A DNA stretch of 64,000 nucleotides. Origin: Dichetophora obliterata. Taxonomy: Eukaryota > Arthropoda > Insecta > Diptera > Sciomyzidae. A program made the position numbers and the translations under genes. The notes beneath the pieces were generated by a model. It searched no databases. It had not been told where the DNA came from and worked only from the letters and a program-made list of their open reading frames with translations. Every line of letters begins with the position of its first letter. The stretch's first letter is position 1. Positions 11,953-21,721 of the stretch are shown one piece after another. The stretch lies in contig OY986439.1 of assembly GCA_963920525.1 (NCBI GenBank), forward strand, positions 44,112,193 to 44,176,192, given 5' to 3'.

Positions 11953-12870
11953 TGTAAGGACCAAAACTTTTGTAAAGTTTTGCCCTACATGTTTTAATAG
12001 TAATAACTTTCATTTCAGATATCGTTTCCTGCTGGGTCATACACGGTCGACTACACGCACAGTCCAACCAGAATTACCCAGTGCGGAGGTTAGCCATGCG
12101 AGGGCCACTTCAAGGGTGGTCAAGGCTAAATATGACAGGAGATGAGGAGTGGTTGGCCCAATCTAGGGGTTTAGATTAGGTTAAAGTAGGTTAAGGAAAA
12201 GTGAATTATAGGCTAAGTTATTTCTAATATTCTTTATGTACTTTTATTTAATATGCTTTTATTTTTATTTTATATATATACTTACCTTTATATAAATAGT
12301 ATTTATTTATATAATATATATAATAAAAGCAGGAATGAATTTAAACCAGACCTACCATGACGTTCTTCATCTTAACTTAGTCAGACAGGAACCACTTAGT
12401 CATGCCAATAAGGTGTGCCCCCATTTTCTCACAGGGATGCTGGAAAGCATAAAACACATTTAGTTAAATTCCATATAATTGTTGCTTCGGCAAAACTAAT
12501 GCGTAATTAAAAACAACAGCTATACGATCAGGCGATAATTTGTTGTATTTGCTTTTTTCATTGCATGTAACAACGGCACCATCGTACGATGTATATGAGA
12601 GACGAACACCTGCATGAGATGAACATAACAAGCGAGGGTATATCAAACTAGAATCGAGATGAAGAAGTCAGTCTTGTTTGAAACGCGAAACCGAGAAGTC
12701 CACCAGTGAAACACCAGTCTTATTTAAACCGCGAAGTAGGACAGTAAGTCCATCGAGTGAGCAGCAGTTTACAAACAGCAAAACTTCCTTTACGACAGCT
12801 ACGCTAAGACAGCGCAGCAGCGACATCGACCGTCAGGACGACAGCGCCAGAGCAGCGCAGTCAACGCAGG

Positions 12871-13197
12871 CAGCGGACGTGAGTCAACGGTAGCAGCGCC
12901 ATACAGCTCTGCCAGATCTACCGCATCCTGCCAACAGCGACACAGCCGCACAGTTGAAAGAGACTTCGGCGTGAGCAGCAGGATAACTGCGCTAACAGCG
13001 CAGTATTGATCATCGACACCGACGACAACAGCGACAGAACCGCACGGCCTAGCGGGCAGCGGACGTGCGTCAATGGTAGCAGCGCCACATAGCGCTGCCA
13101 GATCTACCGCATCCTGTCAGTAGCAACAGAGCCGCACAGTTGAAAGAGACTTCGGTTTGAGCAACAGGATAACTGCGTCAACAGCGCAGTATTGATC
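12871..13197 (+). repeat. LTR internal repeat A, two copies
   Basis: Copies begin at 12871 and 13058 and share AGATCTACCGCATCCTG, CCGCACAGTTGAAAGAGAC and GCGCAGTATTGATCATCGAC. Both recur in the 3' LTR, shifted by 11,790 bp. Confidence 0.8.
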
Positions 13198-13653
13198 ATC
13201 GACATCATCGACAGCACCAAAACCGTATAGCCAAATCGGCAGCAGCAGTGCACCAACGACGTCGTAATTAATCAACGACGATTAACAAAGTCGACGTCAA
13301 CAGCACCAATTTCGCAGCAGCCACAAGCGTCAGCACCAGGAAGACGTCAACAGCGACAGAGACAGAGCAACGCCGGCCATACCAGGATAAATCCTGAAGT
13401 CAGCAGCAGCAGGACCATATTAAGTATCATTTATTCATTCCTTTTTATTATATTGATTCTTGTAGATTTATTTAATAATAATTTCGTAGATAATTAAATA
13501 CATTTTTAAATAATTTGATATCAGCTTAACGTAGTAAAAATATGAAATATTCTTGCTAACAAATATTTGAATAATTTAATATTAAAAGTGAGTGAAATTA
13601 AATAAATCATAATAGCCAAATTAATTCCCCCTCAAACCTTATTCCCACCTCCT

Positions 13654-14104
13654 ACGAGATTAGTGAGAACGCGAACTCTCGGATCCACTGTCCAAGGTCA
13701 AGCCCGTACCCAACGTAAGCTTGGTCTTTAAACCTAACCTAAGCATCCTTTTCCTCGGCGAATCACAAGCTTTGCGTGAACTGCGACTTGTGACCCGATT
13801 GCATTTTCCTTGCCTCAAGGTTAGCGAGAACTGCGACCCTTTTGTGCTTCTAACCATCCAGTCCGTTCTTAATCCTCCAAAAACCTATTTTCCTCCAACG
13901 AGATTAGCGTGAACGCGAACTCTCGGATCCGCTGTCCAAGGACGAGCCCGTACCCAACGTAAGCTTGGTCTTTAAACCCAACCTAAATATCCTTTTCCTC
14001 GGTGAACTACAAGCTTAGCGTGAACTGCGACTTGTAGCCCGATTGCATTTTTCCTTGCCTTAAGGTTAGCGAGAACTGCGACCCTTTTGTGCTTCAAATC
14101 CATC
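13654..14104 (+). repeat. LTR internal repeat B, two copies
   Basis: Copies begin at about 13654 and 13899. They share GAACGCGAACTCTCGGATCC, CCCGTACCCAACGTAAGCTT and GAACTGCGACCCTTTTGTGC. The same pair is present in the 3' LTR. Confidence 0.85.
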
Positions 14105-14165
14105 CTTTCCTTTGGCATTGTAACGCATTCTCCCCGGCTGATTAGACAGTTGGAATTTAAGGACA

Positions 14166-14330
14166 ATATTTAAACTACAGAAACTCACAATTAATATTTA
14201 AATTACAAAATATTATTTAAATTACAAAGCATTATTTAAATTACAAAGCATTATTTAAATTACAAAACATTATTTAAATTACGAAACATCTATTAAACTA
14301 CGAAACATTATCTAAATTGCGAAACATTAT
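14166..14330 (+). repeat. AT-rich tandem repeat in LTR (20-22 bp units)
   Basis: About eight units of the type ATTATTTAAATTACAAAGC, becoming more diverged toward the right. It lies just upstream of the 5' LTR end and is mirrored in the 3' LTR. Confidence 0.8.
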
Positions 14331-14514
14331 CACAGATCAATTTGATTAGGGTAGCTCTAGGTAGATTTAAGTTAGATTTAAGCTACGAATTGTGAATAAA
14401 TATTGTCATTATTTGAAAACCCTTGAGTTTGATTTAGTGTTTGCAATTACTAAATTCTTGCAACGATCCTGGTTCCGGCGAGCTTACCTCAGCCGTGAGA
14501 ACGCATCGTTACAA

Positions 14515-14532
14515 TGGCGCCCGAGCAGGGAC
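14515..14532 (+). promoter_or_regulatory. primer binding site, tRNA-Lys
   Basis: TGGCGCCCGAGCAGGGAC begins one base after the 5' LTR. It matches the complement of a tRNA-Lys 3' end at nearly every position and would prime minus-strand DNA synthesis. Osvaldo-type fly elements are known to use tRNA-Lys. Confidence 0.9.
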
Positions 14533-15492
14533 ACTAAATCAATCTCAATAAAAGGATATTAAGCTAAATACTTGACCATCTTTGAAGACAATATTAATTA
14601 AATTCACAATTTATAGCTCATTTCAGAATTGCTTAAATTCTACCAAATTTAGTGAGCTTTAAATTGAAATATTTTGGAACTTAATTATCTTCTCCCAATT
14701 TAGCTGCGAGAATAACATTAAATATTCTTGAAACTGTATATCGTTTTAAGGACATTTAATATCATAATTTTCTGCTCTTGATTTAGTTATTTTGTTTTTG
14801 TGGTCACAAGTCGTGAGCAAGAGGTAGCCATAAGGGACTACATACTCACGAAACCAATTTAATAATTGAATTAGTTAATTTAAATATTCTGCCGTCGCAT
14901 ACACGATAGCCAAAGGAGCCTATCTCGCGTAAGGATATTTAAATTTGTTGACCGCTGTAAAAGTAAATAAATTAAATATATTTTAACAACATTTAATTTT
15001 AAATAAAAGCCAATATCGTGCGAAACTAGATACATGTTGAATCGTATCCCCTCGCATGTGCTTTTAATAAATTGTATAATTCTGCTTACTGAGAGGTTGG
15101 ACAAATCTTGATAAACTTACCACACCTAGAAAATAGACCACGACCTATTGACACATAGATAGTTGGGAGATACTATAAGTCACAGGTCTATTGGTGGTAA
15201 ATTAACGGTGTCGTTTGATAACTATATCAAGATTATTGAATACGTTTTATATTGATTTTAATTTGAATTTTTGGGTGAGGCAAAAGTGCCACCCGTGCGA
15301 AACATTTTTGAGTCATTGAGTGTGAGACCTAGCAGAGGGCTAACGAACACGATATATTAAATAAACTTTCTTTAATAATTTTATTGGATTTTCAGAGGTA
15401 TTAAAACACGTATCAGGTAGGAATTTGCAACGGTAAAGGCATTCTTACATTCTTCCTTGAATTTAGGTTGGGCGAGTGGGTAATAAGAAAAC

Positions 15493-15523
<31 letters not shown>

Positions 15524-15571
15524 TTATATTATCACCACGTTATTGCGGCAACTAAACGGAACAAAGTCACC
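14533..15571 (+). other. 5' untranslated leader of the LTR element
   Basis: About 1 kb between the primer site and the gag start, with no long open frame in the gag direction. It has a run of about 24 A at 15493-15516. It probably holds the packaging signal, but I see no diagnostic structure. Confidence 0.6.
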
Positions 15572-16744
15572 ATGGTCAAGACCTCATGGATACACAGCCT
15601 TCGGAAGGATGACTTGCAGATTTACGCCCTCGAGTTTGGGCTCAGCGAGGAAGGAACTGTGGAGGAATTACGCAAGAGATTTGCAGCCGCCGTGGTCGAT
15701 CTTGAAGACAACCCGCAATTACAAAAGCGGTTGGTGGAGCTGGAAAGCAAACACAGCGACCGAAGAACGCCATCGCCACGACCGGGAACACACACAGCTG
15801 CGCTCAGTCTACCAGGCCAAGAGGACATACCGGTGAGCATCACGATACCCGAGGTGCCAACAGGACGAGGGAGATTTCACGAGGCATCATCGTACGGCAA
15901 TATTATGGACCAGGTCCGAAGGTGGCCCGTTAGATTCGAGGAGGGCCGAGACCCCTTGGAATTCGTTGAGCGGCTAGAGGAGCTCGCCTGTGTATACAGC
16001 GTGGATAAGGACCACTTTCCTAGGGTGATGCCCGAGCTGCTCAAGGACCGAGCCCTCATTTGGTGGCGAAATAATAAAAACTCCAGTGAATCGTGGGCAA
16101 ATTTTAAACACAGATTCCTCACCTATTTCCTGCCAGCCAGATTCTTTGAGCGCCTAGAGGACCAAATACGAAGTCGAGTACAGAAGCCGCAGGAGAGGTT
16201 CAAAGAATATAGCCTGGACCTTATCGATCTGATGCGGCATGCTCACTGGACCGAAGCACAAAAGGTAGAACGAGTTTTCAGAAACTGTCGACAGGAGTAC
16301 CAATTATACATACGACGACGCGATTTCTCGAGCTTCACCGAATTGCTCTCCCTTGCTGAGGACTACGAAATCATACGAGGGTCGGAAGGACCGAGTAGGA
16401 ACCCTCAGCGAAGCAAGGAGGAATTGTATCGATCTGCCATACCAAACACAGCAAAGGCGAAAGCACCAGAGCAAATTCCAGACGAACGGCATAGTCATAT
16501 GGAACCGGAACCACCACCAGTAGCCGAATTTATCAACGTCCGAATAGCCTGCAGCAGATGTGGTCAAGAGGACCATCAGCCAACGGAATGTAGAAACGAT
16601 CGAATATGCTTCTGTAAGGAATGTGGACGACGCGGCCGAGCTACCTTCGAATGTTGCGAAACACAGTTTCAGGGAAACGCCAGAGGACCCGCTCCAGTTC
16701 GAGGAAAGAACGGGTCCAGCCGCCACACTCCTCGACAGCAATAA
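15572..16744 (+). CDS. gag: Gag polyprotein (capsid and nucleocapsid), Ty3/gypsy
   Basis: The 390-codon ORF starts at an ATG in a good context (GTCACCATGG). A retrotransposon Gag domain spans about residues 110-260, with WPVRFEEGRDPLEFVERLE, LLKDRALIWW and FKHRFLTYFLPARFFERL, the last matching the capsid major-homology-like region. The nucleocapsid has one standard zinc knuckle (C327-x2-C330-x4-H335-x4-C340). A second follows in which the His position is Arg (CKECGRRGRATFEC), so it may not bind zinc normally. Gag would assemble cytoplasmic particles and package RNA. The ORF overlaps pol; a GGGAAAC slippery site at 16672-16678 lies in the gag frame as G-GGA-AAC, about 20 codons before the stop. 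The sequence is intact. Confidence 0.92.
   Translation: MVKTSWIHSLRKDDLQIYALEFGLSEEGTVEELRKRFAAAVVDLEDNPQLQKRLVELESKHSDRRTPSPRPGTHTAALSLPGQEDIPVSITIPEVPTGRGRFHEASSYGNIMDQVRRWPVRFEEGRDPLEFVERLEELACVYSVDKDHFPRVMPELLKDRALIWWRNNKNSSESWANFKHRFLTYFLPARFFERLEDQIRSRVQKPQERFKEYSLDLIDLMRHAHWTEAQKVERVFRNCRQEYQLYIRRRDFSSFTELLSLAEDYEIIRGSEGPSRNPQRSKEELYRSAIPNTAKAKAPEQIPDERHSHMEPEPPPVAEFINVRIACSRCGQEDHQPTECRNDRICFCKECGRRGRATFECCETQFQGNARGPAPVRGKNGSSRHTPRQQ
16672..16717 (+). promoter_or_regulatory. -1 programmed frameshift signal (GGGAAAC plus stem-loop)
   Basis: GGGAAAC at 16672-16678 is in the zero frame as G-GGA-AAC, the canonical X-XXY-YYZ form, and a one-base backward slip enters the pol frame. After a 6-nt spacer, GGACCCG (16685-16691) pairs perfectly with CGGGTCC (16711-16717). 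The loop element TCGAGGA (16699-16705) is complementary to TCCTCGA (16729-16735), so an H-type pseudoknot can form. The frames, spacing and pairings were checked by hand; the frameshift efficiency is unknown. Confidence 0.85.
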
Positions 16745-19700
16745 AACACCTACAACATGATGACAGGCGAATCTGGGTACGAGTGCAAATAGATCAGCAC
16801 GAAATAGAGGCCACCATCGACACAGGAGCCACACGCAGCTTTGCCAGCCACACGCTAGCAAATAAATTACGCACTACCAACAATCAACAATTTACTACAA
16901 CCAACGTGCGCATGGCCGATGGGTCTTTGCAGGTAGTTGAAGAAGCCCTGAGCGTGAGAGCAAGAGTAGGATCAAGGCAATGTAAGTTACACCTGCTCAT
17001 CCTGCCTGGAGTAACAGATGACCTCCTACTTGGGATGGATTTCTTAATAAGGACCAAAGCCACTTTTGGCTGGGGTAACCAAACTATTATGCTACGGCCT
17101 GTAAAAAACCCTGTACCCAGCGAACCAGCGTGTACAACGATGTCTGATGTCCCAGCGCCCCGAGAAGAATCATTGGATGAATTTTTAAAAACCGAGCTAC
17201 AGGAATTCGACGCTCTACAAGGAACCGCCCACGTGCCGCCACATAAGATTGTCATGACGGATGACCGACCCCTCAAACAACGTTATTACCCGAGGAACCC
17301 GGCAATGCAGGGAATCATCAACCAGGAGATAGACGAGCTGCTAGAAAAGGGCTTCATAGAGCCGTCCCACAGCCCACACAGCGCGCCCATAGTGCTGGTG
17401 CGTAAGAAGACTGGCTCGTGGAGGCTATGCATCGACTACAGGCAGCTGAACGCGAAGTCGGTTCCAGACGCATACCCCCTGCCCCGAATACACCACATTT
17501 TGGACAGGCTGCGCAACGCCAAATATATAAGCAGCCTTGACCTGAAGAATGGGTACTGGCAGATTCCAATGCATTCAGATAGCAAAAAGTATACGGCCTT
17601 CACCGTCCCAGGACGAGGTTTATTTCAGTGGCGCGTAATGCCCTTCGGACTACACTCAGCACCGGCCACATTCCAGCGAGCATTGGACACCGTCATCGGC
17701 CCCGAATTGGAACCGTTCGCCTTCGCGTATCTTGATGACATCATTGTGACAGGAGGTTCAAAACAGGAGCATGTCCAAAATCTGAAGGAGGTGTTTAGGC
17801 GGTTACGAGCGGCAAACCTTAAGCTGAACATAGAGAAGTGCGAGTTCTTCAGGTCCGAAACGAAGTACCTTGGACATGTAGTAAGCGAAAGCGGAATACA
17901 CACCGATCCGGATAAGGTTGCGGCCATCAAAAATCTGGCACCGCCGACGAGCCTTCGGGAACTGCGTCGATATCTGGGTGTGGCGTCGTGGTACCGCCGT
18001 TTTGTACCCGATTTTGCCACTATCTCGCAGCCTATGACACAATTGCTGAAGAAAGGCAAGCATTGGCGATGGGGACCTGAACAACAAGAAGCGTTCGAAG
18101 CCTTAAAAGGAAAATTGACCAAGGCGCCTGTCTTAGCCTGTCCAGATTTTAGCCGAACCTTCGTACTGCAGACCGACGCGAGCGACTACGGGCTCGGCGC
18201 AGTACTGACGCAGGATTTTGACGGCACCGAGCGCGTAATAGCCTACGCCAGTCGTCACCTCATCCAAGCCGAACGCAATTACAGCCCTACGGAAAAGGAG
18301 TGCCTGGCCATCGTGTGGGGCATCCGGAAAATGCGCTGTTATTTGGAAGGCTACCACTTCAAAGTTATCACCGACCATCTTTCTTTGAAATGGCTGAACT
18401 CGATAGAGAGTCCGTCCGGCCGCATCGCGCGGTGGGCTCTCGAGTTGCAGCAATATAGCTTTGACATCCAGTACAGACGCGGTAAGCTGAACGTGGTGGC
18501 GGACGCATTGTCAAGACAACCGTTGGAGGACTTGTGCAAGACTACTGAGGTTACGGCAGAAACACAGCATTGTCCCTGGCTAGAGCGACGAAAACAAGAG
18601 GTTCGAGACAATCCTGAAAAATTTCCTGATTATATGGAAGAAGATGGCAGCCTATACCGACACATACCTAACCAGATTGGTGACGAAGAAGCAGCCGCTT
18701 GGAAACTATGCGTGCCGACATACCTGCGAGCGAGAGTTATGGCAGAAAACCACGACCAGCCCAGCGCCGGCCACCTTGGAGTTCGTAAGACCATTGGCCG
18801 CATAACCAATCGCTATTACTGGCCTGGCCTGTTTCGAGCTGTCAGCCGATATGTGAGAAGCTGCGAGATATGCCAACGCTACAAATCAAGCCAGCAGGCT
18901 CCGGCAGGGAAAATGTTGTCCCGCATCGCGGACGAGCCATGGTCCGTCGTGTGCGCCGATTTTGTTGGGCCATTACCGAGGTCGAAGCACGGTAACACCA
19001 TGATTTTGGTACTATTCGACAAATTTAGTAAATGGACCGAAGCGGTACCGATGCGCAAAGCCACCAGCGATAATTTGAAAAAAGGTTTTCGAGAAAGAAT
19101 ATTAGCCCGATTTGGAGTCCCAAAGGTACTCATAACTGATAACGGCTCTCAGTTTTGCAGTCGTGCATTTCGGAAGTTCCTGCAGGAGATTGGTACCCGG
19201 CAGCAGTTTACCGCCCCGTATTCACCGCAGGAAAACCCGACTGAGAGAACCAACAAGACGCTCAAAACAATGATAGCGCAATTCAGTCGAAATCAACATA
19301 AGACGTGGGATGAGTGTCTACCAGAGCTCACCTTGGCACTGAACAGCAGCAAGTCTGATGTCACTGGCTTCAGTCCGGCATTTCTAGTGCAAGGTCGAGA
19401 ACCAAGACTCCCTGGAGCACTCTTCGATGAGCAAACGATGGGCACCGGCCGAGAAGTTCAATCACCAACAGCACGTGCAGAACAACTGCAAGAAATATTT
19501 AAACTTGTGCGCTGCAAATTGAGTCAAGCTACGCGCGACCAGGCGCGTCACTACAATTTGCGTAGGCGTGATTGGCAGCCAAGGATAGGCGAGAAGGTCC
19601 TCGTCAAACAACATCCGCTGTCTAGCGCAATAAACAGCTTCGCTGCGAAATTAGCTCCCAAGTATGAAGGCCCTTACGTCGTCATCGGATTTATTTCGCC

Positions 19701-20328
19701 CGTGATTGCACAGCTTCGCAAGAAAGGTGAGTCCAAAGTAAGAAAAGCTCATGTCGGCGAACTGAAGAAGTTCGTTGACGGGACCAACGTCGTTAAACAA
19801 GGTCAAACAGCGGCAGCATCCGCGGAAACAACTGCACAGGGCCAAGTGAGCCGCGACGGGACCAACGTCGTTAAACAAGGTCACAATCGCGGCAACAACC
19901 GCGTTAACAACTGTGAGGAGGCGGCAGCACCCGCAGAAACAACTGCACAGGCGGCCGCATCCGCAGAAACAACTGCCAACCGCGGCGGCAACCGCAAAAC
20001 CAACTGTCAAGGAGGAGGGGTCAAGCAGGCGGCCGCATCCGCAGAAACAACTGCCAACCGCGGCGGCAACCGCAAAACCAACTGTCAAGGAGGAGGGGTC
20101 AAGCAGGCGGCCGCATCCGCAGAAACAACTGCCAACCGCGGCGGCAACCGCAAGACCAACTGTCAAGGAGGAGGGGTCAAGCAGGCGGCCGCATCCGCAG
20201 AAACAACTGCCAACCGCGGCGGCAACCGCAAAACCAACTGTCAAGGAGGAGGGGTCAAGCAGGCGGCCGCATCCGCAGAAACAACTGCCAACCGCGGCGG
20301 CAACCGCAAAACCAACTGTCATAAGTAG
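16679..20328 (+). CDS. pol: Pol polyprotein: protease, reverse transcriptase, RNase H, integrase
   Basis: It is expressed by a -1 frameshift from gag, so the coding start given is just after the slippery site; the frame is open from before 16621. Numbering from the first Met at 16621: aspartic protease with DTG at 67-69; reverse transcriptase about 225-410, with LDLKNGYWQIPM and YLDD at 370-373; RNase H with TDAS at 518-521 and YSPTEKE at 555-561; integrase with the H711-H718-C748-C751 zinc site and catalytic D780 (CADFVG), D840 (TDNGSQF) and E875. No chromodomain is seen. The last 125 or so residues are an in-frame 26-residue tandem repeat. All motifs are intact. It lies on the same strand as gag and is followed by 1.4 kb of untranslated sequence before the protease ORF. 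Confidence 0.93.
19951..20322 (+). repeat. 78-bp tandem repeat encoding the pol C-terminus (about 4.8 copies)
   Basis: Copies begin with GCGGCCGCATCCGCAGAAAC at 19951, 20029, 20107, 20185 and 20263. The unit is 78 bp, exactly 26 codons, so the frame is kept. Encoded units contain AAASAETTANRGGNRKTNCQ. Copies differ by only a base or so, which shows recent expansion. Looser relatives of the unit occur upstream (19805-19950) and downstream (20370-20465). Confidence 0.92.
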
Positions 20329-21721
20329 AAGACGAAGTACGACGAGCCAACGTCGTTTTAAAAAATGGGCAAAGAGGCGGCAGCAACCGTAAGAACAACT
20401 GCATCATCGCGGCGGCATCCGCAGGACAACTGCAAAAACGCGGCGGCAACCGCTAAAACAACTGTGGAAAGCGACAAGTACCAGTCGAAATACGACGCGA
20501 CCATCGTCATTAAAAATAGGTCAAACGGCAGTGGCAGTGTGTCAACGGCTGTAGTGTCTTAATAGAGCTACAAGATCCACCAGAGCCTGGTTACAGCAAC
20601 AGAATCGTGCAGTCAAAGGACCACGGTATGAGCAACAGGACTACTATACCATGCAGGATAGTAAGGATCACCAGAGTCATCGACAACAACCCCAGAGTCA
20701 TCTAGCCGAATACGACGCGACCATCGTCATTAAAAATAGGTCAAACGGCAGTGGCAGTGTATCAACGGCCGTAGTATCTTAATAGAGCTACAAGATCCCT
20801 AGGAACCTGATCACAGCAACAAAATCGTGCAGTCAAGAGTACCACGGTATGAGCAACAGGACTGCTGCGCCAGTAGTGCAGTAAGGATCACCAGAGTCAG
20901 CGATAAAAGCACCAGAGCCATACAGCCAACTCGGCGGCCGTATCCGCCATAAAACAACTGCCAAACCGCGGCGGCAACCGCGCAATAACTGCACCCCGAG
21001 TAGCGAGACGAAAAACCTCAAGTGGACACCAAAGTGGCGACACCAGCTGAAAACAACTGTTAGAAGGTTGTACAATCCCAAAAGATGGAACCAAATACGT
21101 TCACAATCCCGTAGTACAGCATAAGAGTTCAAGAAAATCGACAAAATTACGAATTAAGAACATAACCTGCAACGTAATAAGACGTAACCAACGAATAGAA
21201 AGCGTAAAGTTAGAAAAGCTTAGGTAAAGACAGGCATAATTGAGAATTAAAAGTCATCACGACACAGGGTTATGCTATTCATTCTCACGATTGAGATTAA
21301 TAAAATTGACAAAATTCATATTTTATGTCGGATAGAATGTGTAAAATTCTATTTGAATAAAATTCCGCCGTATTTGATGTATTCTTAACACCTCAAACCC
21401 CCCCTACAGCTACCAACCCAACACTATGCTCACTTTCTCCTAGCGATACCTTTCGTGGTCGTATGACCCAAGTAGTGCGACATCGATGTTACGTGTACAC
21501 AACACTTGAAAATCGCAGCCCTGAAAATCTAATCAGAAAATAACAACACTGGTTGTTATCGGAAAATCGGACAGACCTGCAACACTAGAAATTTAAACAA
21601 GCATTCGTTATTATTATTTCGAAAACAACACAACAAGCGAACTGAAAGGTAAACTTATAAATCTCCAAATCAACTAATAACATCGATTTAAACGATTTAT
21701 TCAGGAAAATCCAAGTGCAAA
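20329..21721 (+). other. non-coding interval between pol and the protease ORF, with 220-bp direct repeat
   Basis: No long open frame. A segment beginning near TACGACGCGACCATCGTCAT at 20491 recurs at 20711 (220-bp offset), including TAAAAATAGGTCAAACGGCA and GAGCTACAAGATCC. Parts such as ATGAGCAACAGGACTAC resemble the internal repeat A of the LTR. Near 21385-21409 the sequence TTCTTAAC followed by a C-rich tract and CCCCTACAG resembles a branch point and 3' splice site, which could serve a spliced mRNA for the downstream ORF. Confidence 0.6.

Larger units (their letters stand above)
11953..14513 (+). repeat. 5' LTR (2,561 bp)
   Basis: It begins TGTAAGGACC and ends CGTTACA, giving the canonical TG...CA ends. 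It is unusually long and internally repetitive. A segment of about 140 bp starting CAGCGGACGTG recurs at 12871 and 13058 (187-bp offset). A segment of about 200 bp starting near ACGAGATTAG recurs at 13654 and 13899 (245-bp offset). An AT-rich run of 20-22-bp units (ATTATTTAAATTACAAA type) fills about 14166-14330. A TATA-rich tract lies at about 12268-12325 and AATAAA at about 14393. R and U boundaries cannot be set by eye. Short ORFs inside it occur identically in both LTRs and look non-coding. Confidence 0.93.

Noticed and set aside
12678..12893. 71-codon ORF present identically in both LTRs
   Set aside because: Ser/Thr/Gln-rich low complexity inside LTR repeat A, no recognised family; identity only reflects LTR identity.
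16304..16861. 185-codon minus-strand ORF
   Set aside because: Antisense to the gag-pol overlap; no protein pattern of its own.
19651..20322. 223-codon minus-strand ORF with CGC-rich repeats
   Set aside because: Antisense shadow of the pol tail repeat; its regularity comes from the 78-bp array.
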